64,000 nucleotides of DNA from Robertkochia marina (GTDB taxonomy: Bacteria; Bacteroidota; Bacteroidia; Flavobacteriales; Flavobacteriaceae), in assembly GCF_004799345.1 (NCBI RefSeq), contig NZ_SSMC01000001.1, forward strand, positions 62,001 to 126,000. The letters are read 5' to 3'. The position numbers and the translations under genes were made by a program. This document shows positions 17,240 through 26,808 of this stretch, one piece after another. The stretch's first letter is position 1. Every line of letters starts with the position of its first letter. The notes beneath the pieces are model-generated. The model was not told where the DNA came from. It made no database searches and worked only from the letters and a program-made list of their open reading frames with translations.

Positions 17240-17881
17240 TCAAGAAGTGTAAACCACCCTGGTCTCTACTTCCGGCGATGTATCCATTTCCATTACATGG
17301 CTTTCATAAACAGGCTCAAGTCCCGAGGAAGTATTGCGAAAACCGTAGTTTCTTTTAGTGTCATAAATAACCCATGGCCTATCTCCCTCAGAAACCTGCA
17401 GCCTTTTTGCGATAAGGGGTACCACATTAAAATCGGGAGCTACCCGTATCCATTTGTTTCCATGGTTGTTCATAGAGCGGCCAATCACCTCGAAACTACG
17501 CTCCTCTGAGCGAGTTACCATGGCCGCAGCATGATTGATATTCTTAATACAGGAATAGCCTGAATCTTGAGCATTGAACTGCTCTACCCCATATGCGGTT
17601 TTCACATACTCCAGGATACAATTCTCTGCACCTTTTAATTCACTCAAAAAAGCCCGGTAAATGCGGTCGGCTCCGGAAGACCCGGCTTTTAACCGAAGTG
17701 CCTTCCAAACCTTCAGCGCCTCTTGCGGATTGGTTTCTACCAGTACCTGCTCACTAAAGATATCAGGAGTACTCCTCCCTTTTCTGCTGATTCGCACTGA
17801 TTTCAAATTCTGATCAAAGACGCGGTAAACTGCCGTTAACAACCCCTTAAAACTTCCATCGTATACTAAAACACTATTCAT
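17240..17881 (-). CDS. DUF4130/TIGR03915-like DNA-metabolism-associated protein
   Basis: The 213-residue protein starts with VYDGSFKGLLTAV and has RIYRAFLSE and, near the end, PDFNVVPLI and PWVIYDTKRNYG, the conserved elements of the DUF4130 family. Family members normally sit next to a radical-SAM putative DNA repair protein, which is not adjacent here: the next gene upstream is a divergent regulator. The middle section, where relatives often show an E-x-H-R-like motif, reads VTRSEERSF. A DNA-repair-related role is a family-level guess. Confidence 0.7.
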   Translation of the reverse strand: MNSVLVYDGSFKGLLTAVYRVFDQNLKSVRISRKGRSTPDIFSEQVLVETNPQEALKVWKALRLKAGSSGADRIYRAFLSELKGAENCILEYVKTAYGVEQFNAQDSGYSCIKNINHAAAMVTRSEERSFEVIGRSMNNHGNKWIRVAPDFNVVPLIAKRLQVSEGDRPWVIYDTKRNYGFRNTSSGLEPVYESHVMEMDTSPEVETRVVYTS

Positions 17882-17986
17882 AATTCAGGTATTTTCAGGT
17901 TAAGAGAAAGCCCTTTGGATTTTAATGAACTTCCGCAAATAATTGTCTCAGGCTTGTTATATTTACCTGTTGACAATTCAAAAATA

Positions 17987-18016
17987 GGATTATTTCCAAT
18001 AAAAAGGAATATTTCC
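17987..18016. promoter_or_regulatory. Two direct GGAWWATTTCC boxes before the S24 regulator
   Basis: GGATTATTTCC (17987-17997) and GGAATATTTCC (18006-18016) are spaced 19 bases start to start, about two helical turns, and lie 24-53 bases before the start codon of the XRE/S24 gene in the divergent interval. Each box is a near-palindrome. Autoregulation, and possibly control of the DUF4130 gene, is inferred. Confidence 0.45.
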
Positions 18017-18039
18017 ATTTTTTTATTTATATTTACCCT

Positions 18040-18804
18040 ATGAAGTCTGACCTGCCCATAGAAGTCATCCGTTTTAAAGAGATCCGGGAGGAGCACAACC
18101 TCACCCAACAAGCCTATGCCGAAGCTCTGGGCATAAAAAACTCCACTGCAGATATCGAACGTGGTAAAAGCAAGATCTCCGGAGCGGTGGTTGCAGAGCT
18201 TTTGAACACTTTCGGGGTAAACCCTCTGTGGCTTTACGGGAAGAGTCATCGAAAAACCATTGAACTAACGGTAAACACCACTCCAAAGGTGGTTACCGTT
18301 GACAGTACCAACAATGACAACATCGTTCTGGTGAATGTTAAGGCTGCGGCAGGATATCCGCATAACCTGCAGGATGTAGACTGGTATGAAGAGCTTCCGG
18401 CTTTTCAACTCCCTTTGAATGAATATCGCAATGCCACCTACAGAGGTTTCCAGGTACAGGGAGATAGTATGCTACCCTCTCTTTATCCGGGAGAATGGGT
18501 ATTGGGAAGGGCTGTAGAAAGCCTCAGTATGTTAGACAATCATGCGATCTGCGTGGTAGTACTACAAGACAGTGTATTGGTTAAAAAGATACAGAAACAC
18601 CCAGAGAACGATCGTCTGTCTTTGATCTCTTTAAATACTGAATACCCTCCCATCACGGTGAATGCAAATGAAATACAGGAGATCTGGCAGGTGAACAGTA
18701 AGATCAGCATGGAGATCGACAAAGATCCCGGAAATGCTTCCCTGGAACAGATCCAGCAAGCCATTACGGAGATCAAAAAAGATATTGCTTCTCTTAAAAA
18801 GTAA
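18040..18804 (+). CDS. XRE-type HTH / S24 (LexA-CI-like) self-cleaving regulator
   Basis: The 254-residue protein has an N-terminal helix-turn-helix (about 8-65; LTQQAYAEALGIKNSTADIERGK) and a C-terminal S24 domain. The cleavage-type site is AAAG (Ala104-Gly105), the nucleophile motif QGDSMLP has Ser143, and VKKI supplies the base lysine (182 or 183). All three parts of the LexA/CI autocleavage machinery are present. A short C-terminal helical tail follows. It is expected to repress targets until DNA damage; the divergent DUF4130 gene and its own promoter are the obvious candidates. No prophage genes are nearby, so a host stress regulator is favoured. Confidence 0.85.
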   Translation: MKSDLPIEVIRFKEIREEHNLTQQAYAEALGIKNSTADIERGKSKISGAVVAELLNTFGVNPLWLYGKSHRKTIELTVNTTPKVVTVDSTNNDNIVLVNVKAAAGYPHNLQDVDWYEELPAFQLPLNEYRNATYRGFQVQGDSMLPSLYPGEWVLGRAVESLSMLDNHAICVVVLQDSVLVKKIQKHPENDRLSLISLNTEYPPITVNANEIQEIWQVNSKISMEIDKDPGNASLEQIQQAITEIKKDIASLKK

Positions 18805-18984
18805 TTATTGCTCCAGACTTTGAGCAGTAAAGCTGCTCAACGCTCCTTCTTCGAATGATACCGTGACCTCGATGGGGTTGCAACACACCTCACAATCTTC
18901 CACATAGGTCTGGTTATTAGAAGGGTCTAATAACATGGAAATGGTTTCCCAGCAATACGGACATTGAAAGAAGTGTTCGAGCAC
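18805..18984 (-). CDS. CPxCG-motif small cysteine-rich protein (GTG start)
   Basis: This is a 59-residue protein, first codon GTG at 18984-18982, reading (M)[28 protein letters not shown]..., with two zinc-ribbon-like cysteine pairs (C8, C11; C31, C34 with C35). The CPYCWE...EDCEVCC pattern matches a conserved family of small proteins of unknown function. It ends in TAA 18805-18807, back to back with the regulator's stop, and starts 13 bases after the TolC gene, so it is probably the last cistron of the efflux operon. The non-ATG start makes it easy to miss. Confidence 0.85.
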   Translation of the reverse strand: MLEHFFQCPYCWETISMLLDPSNNQTYVEDCEVCCNPIEVTVSFEEGALSSFTAQSLEQ

Positions 18985-18997
18985 TGCAATTCAGCAA

Positions 18998-20323
18998 TTA
19001 AAATTCTGTGTTAAGAATTTGACCACTCACCTGAAGTACTGCCAATTCAGCTATTTTCGCCGTATACTTAGCCTGGTTTTTCGTAAGAATAGCATTCAGG
19101 TAATTGATCTGTGCCTGGCGAAATTCCAAAGAAGTGGCCCTTCCAAACTTGAAACGCTCGTCAGTTCTGTTAAAGTTATTACGGGTAGTTGCCACATTCT
19201 TTTTCTGGGCCTCGTAGATGTAGAGCGCATTTTTATACGTCTCCCAGGCATTGCGTATATCTCTTTCTACATTTAACTCAACCTGCTTTTTAGTCAGTTC
19301 CTGGTTCTTAAAGGCAATTTTAGCGTTCTTAAACTGGGTAATGGTTCTCCCTCCGTCAAAAAGATTCCAGGTCAGGTTTACTCCTCCTGAAAGACCGCTA
19401 GAAGTATTCTGTAAAAGGAAGGCCAGCGGGCTGTTATTCTCACTTCGGTTCCAGCCGTATGAACCGAACAAACCTACCGTAGGTAAAAATCCGCCCCGTG
19501 TTGCCTTGATCCCGAATTCGTTGATCTGTTCTCCGGACTCTGCCTGCAACAGATTGACATTATTCTCACTGGCATCATTCAGCATATCTTCCATAAGTAA
19601 TCCAGGCACGAAGGTTACCAAAGTATCTACCTGAAATTCTGCCTCAAGGTTGCGATTCATAATAAGATTCAAGTCCCTTTTGGTATTCTTCAAAATCTGT
19701 CGGACGTTGATCAGGTTAATACTATCGGTATTCACATCGACCTCTGCATTTAAGACATCCAACCCGGTACTCTGCCCGTATTCGAACTGGTAGCGGGCCC
19801 TGTCTAAACGGTCTTTTGAGATCTCTAATGCCTGCTCGAGGTTGTCTACGTTTTCGCTCAGTCTTGCTACTTCGTAATAGACCGTAAATAATTGCAACAT
19901 GGTGGTCTCAATGGTTTCCCGGGCCTGAAGCTCTGTAAGGTTCTGTTGTTCTTTTAAAGACTTGTAATTATACAACCTTCCCAAACCGTCAAACAAAACG
20001 TAATTAGCATTAACCGATGCATTGTAACGTTTGGTTTCGACCCCATCAGCCTGGCGTTCCTCCCCGTTGGCCAACTGCCCTTCTGTAGAGGTTCGGTCAA
20101 TGTTAAAGCCTGCATTACCCGTAAGGGTAGGCAAGTATCCTGAATTCAATACGCTGGCATTATTCTCAGCGATCTCCGTATTATTCTCAGCGATCTCAAT
20201 ACCCAGGTTATTACTCAGGGTAAGGTCTACAGCCTCTTCCTTGCTCAACAGCTCCTGGGAGCGTACGGTGAGTAGGGTAAAAAAAGAAAGTAGGAAAAAA
20301 GGTAGGGTTCTAGTACACTTCAT
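18998..20323 (-). CDS. TolC-family outer-membrane efflux protein
   Basis: The product starts with a signal peptide (MKCTRTLPFFLLSFFTLLTVRS) and has two related halves rich in heptad-like helices, with A-x(2)-L..N..I and LFDGG/LFDGLGR elements, the layout of TolC-type outer-membrane channels. I start at ATG 20323 because it begins the signal peptide; an upstream in-frame ATG would add 12 unlikely residues. This start overlaps the end of the RND gene by 14 bases. It is the exit duct of the tripartite pump. Confidence 0.9.
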   Translation of the reverse strand: MKCTRTLPFFLLSFFTLLTVRSQELLSKEEAVDLTLSNNLGIEIAENNTEIAENNASVLNSGYLPTLTGNAGFNIDRTSTEGQLANGEERQADGVETKRYNASVNANYVLFDGLGRLYNYKSLKEQQNLTELQARETIETTMLQLFTVYYEVARLSENVDNLEQALEISKDRLDRARYQFEYGQSTGLDVLNAEVDVNTDSINLINVRQILKNTKRDLNLIMNRNLEAEFQVDTLVTFVPGLLMEDMLNDASENNVNLLQAESGEQINEFGIKATRGGFLPTVGLFGSYGWNRSENNSPLAFLLQNTSSGLSGGVNLTWNLFDGGRTITQFKNAKIAFKNQELTKKQVELNVERDIRNAWETYKNALYIYEAQKKNVATTRNNFNRTDERFKFGRATSLEFRQAQINYLNAILTKNQAKYTAKIAELAVLQVSGQILNTEF

Positions 20324-23300
20324 GCTCTTCAGCCTTTTGTTCTTTAACTGCACGTTCAACTTCTCTCGGTTTAGGCAATTCGCCTTTTCTCAGCCAGAAT
20401 GTTCCCATCTTGATCTGGTTACTCAAAGTAAGCAACACAGGAAGCATCAGCAGCGTTAGCAAGGTGGCAATGGCGATCCCAAAAGAGATCGATATGGCCA
20501 TAGGTTTCAGGAATTGCGCCTGGCGGCTTTTTTCAAACAATAAAGGAGCCAATCCGGCAATGGTAGTCAGCGAGGTCAGGAAGATAGCTCTGAACCTTGA
20601 TTTACCGGCCATCAGGATCGCTTCTGCATAAGACGCCCCTTCTTTCAGATAACTGTTAAACTTACCGATAAGCACCAGTCCGTCGTTAACCATAATTCCA
20701 ATAAGGGCAATAATACCCAACATTGACAGGACGTTTATAGGGAAGCCCATCAACCAGTGCCCCCAACCGATACCGATCAGACTGAACGGGATCATCAGGA
20801 TAAGCAGCAAGGGTTGACTGTAGCTTCGGAAAGTGAATGCGATCACCGCATAGATCAGGAAGATCACCACCGGGAACACCTTCCCGGCAGAACTGGAAAG
20901 CTTTCCGGCCTCCCTGTTTTGACCACTGTCATAAGACACTCGTACTGTAGAGAAGAGCGATTGCATCTCCGGCACAATATTTTCCTGGATCGAGGTTAAC
21001 ACATCGGTAGACGACGCATTCGGGTTCACCAGGTCGGCTTCTACACGGATCTCTCTCACCCCGTCAAGGTGCTGAATAGATTCATCTCCACGGGCAATAC
21101 TATAGGTTGCGATCTCTGTAAAAGGCACTCGCTCTCCCGAAGGTGTGAGAATACGCATTTCATCCAGATCTTTGATCGAACCTCTGTCGGCCAGGTCGTA
21201 ACGCACCCATACCCTGATCTCATCCTGCCCGCGTTGAAAGCGTTGGGCCTGAAAACCAAAGAACCCGCTTCGCACCTGCCCCATTACTGTTCTCAGATCG
21301 AGTCCGAGGGCATAAGCATTTTCCTTGAGTTCAATGCGAATCTCCTTGATCCCTTCAGGATCAGTATCTACGATATCCTTTAATCTTGGATCTTTTTCCA
21401 GTTCAGCACGGAAATAATCTTTTGCAGCCTTTAGTTCTTCGGTATTGTTACTTAACAAAGAAACCGAAACGGGCGTTCCTCCGAAGTTACCTCCTGAACC
21501 AAAAGTCAGGCGCTCTACCCCATAAACCGGTCCGGTGGTATCACGAAGTGCGTTAGAGATCAGGAACGACTCAAAATCTCTTTCTTCACCAGGTAGCAGG
21601 TTAATATCTAAAGAGGCCTTATTGGTACCGGGCCCTACTCGTTTTACAATATTTTCAATAACCCGCTTATTCCCGGACTGCTTTGCAGTAAATTTATCAT
21701 TCACCTTCCAGGCATTTTCTTCAACCATGGTTATGATGGAATCGGTAACCCTGGGCGAAGTACCTTCAGGCATCAACAGATTCACACTAACCCTGTCACT
21801 CGCGATACTCGGAAACAGGGTGGTTCCGATAATTCCTCCACCAATAGAACCGAAGGTAATAACCAGGGCCATGATAAAGATACTCATGGTAAGTACCTGG
21901 TATCTCAAACAGAACTTTAAAGTAGGGCCATATAGCTTATCCCTCATATATTCCATCATGCGGTCACCGTATACATTAATGTTACGCATGGCCGAAAAGA
22001 ACTTCTGCAGGATATTCTGAGGCTTTTTCTCTTTGTTCTCCTCTTCCCTGTGCAGGGCTTTGGAGTGGGCTATATGCGAAGGCAAAATGATCAGGGCCTC
22101 GATAAGAGAGATGGTCAGGGTAATGATCACCACAGTTGAAACTTCTCCGAAGAACTCCCCAATTCTACTATCCAGAAACAGGAAGGTCGAGAAAGCCAGA
22201 ATGGTGGTAATAATAGCCGAAATAATGGCCGGAAGCACTTCCATGGTGCCATTAATAGCTGCCTGCACCGGGGTTGCTCCCTTCTCATAATGCTGGTAAA
22301 TATTTTCTGCGATCACGATCCCGTCATCTACCAGGATACCGATAACGATGATCATCCCAAAGAGGGAAAGCACGTTGATAGTGATCCCGAACATGCCCCC
22401 GAAAATAAACAGTCCCAAAAAGGAGATCGGCAATCCGAAAGCCACCCAAAAGGCCATTCTTGAATTCAGGAAAAGCGACAGGAACACCAATACCAGCAGG
22501 ATACCCTGCCAGGCATTTTTAAACAACAGGGCAGTACGCTGTTTCAGGGTAATTGAACGGTCTGCCACCACATCGAGACGTACATTATTGTATTTGCTGT
22601 TAAATTCATCTACGTACTCCTGTACCTTTTCGGCTGTAGGAATAAGGTCTTCACTATTGGTATTGCTAATGGCCATATTGACCGCCAGGTTACCATTAAA
22701 ATAAGAGGCATTTGGATTTTCCTCAAAACGGTCGCGAATATCGGCAACGTCTCTAAGTCTTACATTGGTTCCGTTAGGAAGGGCTTTTACCACCACGTTG
22801 TTCAGCTGGTCACCGTAATACGAGCGGTTATTTGCCCGGATCAGGTAATCTTCTGAATCGGTTTTAATATTACCCCCTGTTATTAGGAGGTTGGTTTCAG
22901 ACACCGCTTGTGCCACCTCAGAAAAGGTAAGTTCATAAGCCTGAAGGTCCTTTTCTCTTACTGCGATCTCGATCTCTTCTCTTGGAAATCCCGAGATCTC
23001 TATTTGCGACACACCATCAAACCCTCTCAGGTCGCGCTCTACCTGCCTGGCGATCTGCTTCAGGGTAGATAAAGCCACATCCTCTCCACTTACATTAAAA
23101 GTAATGGTTTCCCGGATGGCCCTTTGCTTTCCAACCACCAGGGGCTCCATTCCTGTTGGAAAACCGGGCACCTGATCTACCGCATTTTTTACCTCCAACA
23201 ACATAAAATCAATATCGTAACCCTTGAGAATCTCAACGGTTATATTTCCGCCGTTCTCCCTGGACGTGGAGGTTACACGGTCTATCCCCTCTATCCCTTT

Positions 23301-23516
23301 AAGATTATCCTCGATCTTAATAATGATCCCTTCTTCGATCTCCTGCGGAGCAGCTCCCGGATAGGTTACATTGATAGAAATGATCTTAGAATCAACCAGG
23401 GGAAAGAAGGAAGAACGCAGGGAAGATGCCCCTACGATCCCAAAAATAAAAAAGGCTATGATGACCACATTAACGGCCACATCATACTTAATAAAATACG
23501 CTAGGATCTTTCTCAT
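20310..23516 (-). CDS. RND efflux pump inner-membrane subunit
   Basis: The 1068-residue protein has the AcrB-type layout of twelve transmembrane helices and two large periplasmic loops. The proton-relay acidic pair is present in helix 4 (GILVDDGIVIAENIY). PGAxPxEIE near residue 55 and the GIMVNDGLVLI block in the second half are typical of HAE-type pumps. The ATGA overlap with the adaptor gene upstream and the 14-base overlap with tolC downstream show one operon. Substrate cannot be told from sequence. Confidence 0.93.
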   Translation of the reverse strand: MRKILAYFIKYDVAVNVVIIAFFIFGIVGASSLRSSFFPLVDSKIISINVTYPGAAPQEIEEGIIIKIEDNLKGIEGIDRVTSTSRENGGNITVEILKGYDIDFMLLEVKNAVDQVPGFPTGMEPLVVGKQRAIRETITFNVSGEDVALSTLKQIARQVERDLRGFDGVSQIEISGFPREEIEIAVREKDLQAYELTFSEVAQAVSETNLLITGGNIKTDSEDYLIRANNRSYYGDQLNNVVVKALPNGTNVRLRDVADIRDRFEENPNASYFNGNLAVNMAISNTNSEDLIPTAEKVQEYVDEFNSKYNNVRLDVVADRSITLKQRTALLFKNAWQGILLVLVFLSLFLNSRMAFWVAFGLPISFLGLFIFGGMFGITINVLSLFGMIIVIGILVDDGIVIAENIYQHYEKGATPVQAAINGTMEVLPAIISAIITTILAFSTFLFLDSRIGEFFGEVSTVVIITLTISLIEALIILPSHIAHSKALHREEENKEKKPQNILQKFFSAMRNINVYGDRMMEYMRDKLYGPTLKFCLRYQVLTMSIFIMALVITFGSIGGGIIGTTLFPSIASDRVSVNLLMPEGTSPRVTDSIITMVEENAWKVNDKFTAKQSGNKRVIENIVKRVGPGTNKASLDINLLPGEERDFESFLISNALRDTTGPVYGVERLTFGSGGNFGGTPVSVSLLSNNTEELKAAKDYFRAELEKDPRLKDIVDTDPEGIKEIRIELKENAYALGLDLRTVMGQVRSGFFGFQAQRFQRGQDEIRVWVRYDLADRGSIKDLDEMRILTPSGERVPFTEIATYSIARGDESIQHLDGVREIRVEADLVNPNASSTDVLTSIQENIVPEMQSLFSTVRVSYDSGQNREAGKLSSSAGKVFPVVIFLIYAVIAFTFRSYSQPLLLILMIPFSLIGIGWGHWLMGFPINVLSMLGIIALIGIMVNDGLVLIGKFNSYLKEGASYAEAILMAGKSRFRAIFLTSLTTIAGLAPLLFEKSRQAQFLKPMAISISFGIAIATLLTLLMLPVLLTLSNQIKMGTFWLRKGELPKPREVERAVKEQKAEEHEVY

Positions 23517-24670
23517 TGAGCCGCCATATTAGGGTTTGCTTCACCAACATTAACTCCGGAGTTCCCGGCCATTTTAACCACCATCCCGGGGTAGGCTCCA
23601 GGCACCGACTTACTAAGTATCATGGCGCCGTCTTCCAGCCCTTCAACAATAACATGTTTTTCAGAGAAGAACACAGGTTTTACCGGCAGCAACTCAAGTA
23701 CGGTATCTTTTACCGCATAAACCCTGGACTGATCTATTAGCAGTGATCGCTCTATTTGATATGAATTACTGGCATCACGGGCATGTATATGAGCCTCCAG
23801 GTACATTCCTTCTTTCAGCTCATCGGCGCTTACCTCTACAAAGGCGGTGATGGTTTGCGTTGCCTGATCGATCTTACCGTTTACTCTTGAAACGGTTCCT
23901 TTCCAGGTCTGTGTATTGTCAAGATTATTTAGGACTACTTCTTCCCCTACCCTCAGATAAGGGGCAAACGTTTTGTTTACAGCCACCTCAACCTCATAGG
24001 TGCTCGGATCTATAAATTCTCCCAGCTTCTGTCCGTTCCGAACCAAGGTCCCTTCGTTCACCAATGCCTCCGTTAAGATCCCGGTAAATGGCGCCCGAAT
24101 AATATGTTTTGAAAGGCGGTTTTCAACATTCTTTAAATTGTAATAAGCCGCATAGATCCCCCTTCCGATCAGGAAGTTCTTTACCTGGGGAGATGCGGGA
24201 TCCGGCAATGCCCTGGTCTGGCCATTCATTTCAAAATTTGCGAGATATTCTTCCCATGTAGGAAAGGCTTCAGGATAATCCAGCCTGAGATCGGGCATGA
24301 TCCCGGTGATCAGGTTGATCAGGCTACTTTTCTGAGATTGTACGGAGGCGGAAAACTCCTCATCATTCAATCGTAGAAGCACCTCTCCTTTTTGATAGGT
24401 TTGCCCCTCTTTGAAAAGCTTCGCACTGCTGAGAAATACACCCTGCACCTCTGAGAATAATTCGATCCTTCTCTTAGCTACAAGGTTACCGTTAGCATTA
24501 ATGATCACAGGCACCTCGCCATTTTGTACCGTATCTACATATACGGTTTTTACCACCTTCTGAACAACAGATTGGGGTCTTTTTTTATTTTTAATAAGAT
24601 ATGAGGCCCCAAAAAACCCTATAGCAATGAGGACAAGGCCTAAAAATGCAGATACGTACTTATGATTCAT
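23513..24670 (-). CDS. RND efflux periplasmic adaptor (HlyD/AcrA family)
   Basis: The 385-residue protein has an N-terminal membrane anchor (residues 4-24), a beta-barrel/lipoyl section with RIELFSEVQGVFLS and GEVLLRLND, a helical hairpin, and the return lipoyl half RAPFTGILTEALVNEGTLV. It links the RND pump to the TolC duct. I start at ATG 24670 (MNHKYVSAFLG); an ATG eight codons earlier lacks support. It is the first gene of the operon and shares ATGA with the pump gene. No TetR-type regulator gene is adjacent. Confidence 0.92.
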   Translation of the reverse strand: MNHKYVSAFLGLVLIAIGFFGASYLIKNKKRPQSVVQKVVKTVYVDTVQNGEVPVIINANGNLVAKRRIELFSEVQGVFLSSAKLFKEGQTYQKGEVLLRLNDEEFSASVQSQKSSLINLITGIMPDLRLDYPEAFPTWEEYLANFEMNGQTRALPDPASPQVKNFLIGRGIYAAYYNLKNVENRLSKHIIRAPFTGILTEALVNEGTLVRNGQKLGEFIDPSTYEVEVAVNKTFAPYLRVGEEVVLNNLDNTQTWKGTVSRVNGKIDQATQTITAFVEVSADELKEGMYLEAHIHARDASNSYQIERSLLIDQSRVYAVKDTVLELLPVKPVFFSEKHVIVEGLEDGAMILSKSVPGAYPGMVVKMAGNSGVNVGEANPNMAAQ

Positions 24671-24691
24671 CGTTGATTGTTTAACGCAATG

Positions 24692-24727
24692 CAAAGCTAT
24701 CTATATGACCGGCTTTAACAGGTTAAA
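24692..24727 (-). promoter_or_regulatory. Candidate promoter and operator of the efflux operon
   Basis: On the minus strand a TAGCTTTG box (24699-24692) matches the Bacteroidota -7 consensus TAnnTTTG, about 20 bases before the adaptor start. Just upstream, TTTAAC-AG-GTTAAA (24714-24727) is a perfect inverted repeat in the place of the -33 element, which suggests a repressor site. Confidence 0.4.
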
Positions 24728-24829
24728 ACTTTCTTAAATATGCAAGGATGACGCAACTATTATGCAATCACCGTCAAATACCAAAGACACTGACCATCAA
24801 CCAACTAACAACACTGATGTTGAAATTTA

Positions 24830-26743
24830 TTATTCACCCAGCTCTTCACTGAGTAGAAACCATTGTTCGGTTACCTCTTCCTGCTCCTTTTTAAGCGCCT
24901 CATAAGCCCCAAAAAACTCGGTATTGGCAGCGAGCTCGTCGTAGTTCTCAGCAAGCTCTTTATCACGAGCCTTGATCTCCTTTTCCAACTGAGCCATTCT
25001 TGACTCGAGCTTGCTGATCTTATTTTTCAGAGCCTTCTGTTTTTTCTGATCCTCATAACTCAACTTAGCAGGTTCCCTGACAGCAGGCTTTTCCTGAGGT
25101 TTTTGCTCCTCCCCTTTTTCTATCTGCCTGAAATCGGCAGCCTTCCGCTCCTCGAGGTAATAATTGATATCTCCCAGGTATTCGCGAATATTCCCATCCT
25201 TGAATTCATAGACCAGATTGGTTAACCCCTGAAGAAAATCCCGGTCGTGAGACACCAGTAAAAGAGTACCTTCAAACTCCCTGAGCGCCTCTTTAAGTAC
25301 GTTCTTCGATTTTATATCCAGGTGGTTGGTAGGCTCATCCATCACCAGAACATTAAAAGGCTCCAGCAGCATCTTACAAAGCGCCAGTCGATTGCGTTCT
25401 CCTCCCGAAAGTACTTTCACCTTTTTATCCACTTCATCACCCCGAAAAAGAAATGCTCCCAACATATCACGTACCTTGATCCTGTTGCCGTCGTTGGCGG
25501 CATCGAGCATGGTATCCAAAACCGTTTTATTACCATCAAGATATTCAGCCTGGTTCTGGGCAAAATATCCGATCTGTACATTATGCCCCAGTTTCATGAC
25601 TCCCTCATGCTCCAGCTCTCCTATGATCATCTTGGCAAGGGTGGTTTTACCCTGGCCATTCTGCCCTACAAATGCCACCTTACTATCGCGCTCTACAAGC
25701 AGATCAATATCTTTTAACACCTCTTTTTTTCCATACGACTTCGATACTCCTTCTGCTTCCACCACTACTTTCCCCGGCCTCACTGAAACAGGAAAACGAA
25801 CATTCATTACGGCATTATCTTCCTCATCAACCTCGATACGCTCTACACGTTCCAGTTTTTTAATGAGTGATTGTGCCATAGAGGCTTTAGAAGCCTTAGC
25901 CCTGAATTTCTCGATCAGTTTTTCTGTTTGCTGAATCTGCTTTTCCTGGTTCTTTTGTGCATTGAGCTGCAGTTGACGCATCTCCGAACGAAGTTCTAGG
26001 TATTCTGAGTAAGGCTTGTTGTAATCATAGATCTTACCTAAAGAGATCTCTATGGTACGATTGGTAACATTATCGAGGAACATTTTGTCGTGAGAAACAA
26101 TAACCACAGCCCCTGAGTAGGATCTCAAAAAGTCTTCCAGCCAGATAATAGATTCAATATCCAGGTGGTTGGTAGGCTCATCCAGGAGCAGCACATCGTT
26201 ATTTTGTAATAACAGCTTGGCCAGTTCGATACGCATACGCCACCCACCGGAGAAGGTGTCGGTAAGCTTCTCAAAATCGCTGCGTTTAAATCCAAGTCCC
26301 TGTAATACCCTTTCGGTATTTCCACGGTAATTATACCCTCCCAACACTTCGTACTGATGGGTATTATCACTAAGCTCTACCATTAAATCGTGATACCCTT
26401 CACTTTCATAGTCGGTACGTTCGGCAAGGGCAGCGTTGATCTCCTCCATACGAAACTCAAGCTTTCTGATCTCTTCAAAAGCCTTATATGATTCTTCGAG
26501 TACCGTAAATCCCTGTTCAAAATCTATATCCTGCTTCAGAAACCCGATCCTTACATCCTTATCGGTTGCCAGGGTACCCTCATCGGGCTGCACCTCCCCG
26601 GAAAGCAATTTCAGCATGGTGGATTTCCCGGCACCATTTTTTCCGATCAATCCAACCCGATCGCCCGGACTCAGTTTGAAGGATACTTGCTCGAATAGGT
26701 ATTCTCCTCCGAAGGAGATGGATAAATTATGTACGTTCAACAT
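24830..26743 (-). CDS. ABC-F family ATPase, Uup-like
   Basis: The 637-residue protein has two ABC domains: Walker A GKNGAGKST (34-42) and GQNGQGKTT, signatures FSGGW and LSGGERNR, and DEPTNHLDI twice. A linker between them and a C-terminal coiled coil (about 560-637, KALKNKISKLESRMAQLEKEI) fit the Uup group. There are no transmembrane segments, so it is not a transporter; ABC-F proteins act on the ribosome. It is divergent from the DUF983 gene, 65 bases apart. Confidence 0.93.
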   Translation of the reverse strand: MLNVHNLSISFGGEYLFEQVSFKLSPGDRVGLIGKNGAGKSTMLKLLSGEVQPDEGTLATDKDVRIGFLKQDIDFEQGFTVLEESYKAFEEIRKLEFRMEEINAALAERTDYESEGYHDLMVELSDNTHQYEVLGGYNYRGNTERVLQGLGFKRSDFEKLTDTFSGGWRMRIELAKLLLQNNDVLLLDEPTNHLDIESIIWLEDFLRSYSGAVVIVSHDKMFLDNVTNRTIEISLGKIYDYNKPYSEYLELRSEMRQLQLNAQKNQEKQIQQTEKLIEKFRAKASKASMAQSLIKKLERVERIEVDEEDNAVMNVRFPVSVRPGKVVVEAEGVSKSYGKKEVLKDIDLLVERDSKVAFVGQNGQGKTTLAKMIIGELEHEGVMKLGHNVQIGYFAQNQAEYLDGNKTVLDTMLDAANDGNRIKVRDMLGAFLFRGDEVDKKVKVLSGGERNRLALCKMLLEPFNVLVMDEPTNHLDIKSKNVLKEALREFEGTLLLVSHDRDFLQGLTNLVYEFKDGNIREYLGDINYYLEERKAADFRQIEKGEEQKPQEKPAVREPAKLSYEDQKKQKALKNKISKLESRMAQLEKEIKARDKELAENYDELAANTEFFGAYEALKKEQEEVTEQWFLLSEELGE

Positions 26744-26808
26744 ATTTTGTGACCAAGGTTACATCGCGCTTATACGGAAAGCGCTAATTTTATGGAAAAT
26801 TTCTGCAA

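Noticed and set aside
17878-18249. 123-codon open frame on the minus strand before the DUF4130 gene
   Set aside because: It lies antisense to the well-supported XRE/S24 regulator and covers the divergent promoter interval; no motif is seen in it.
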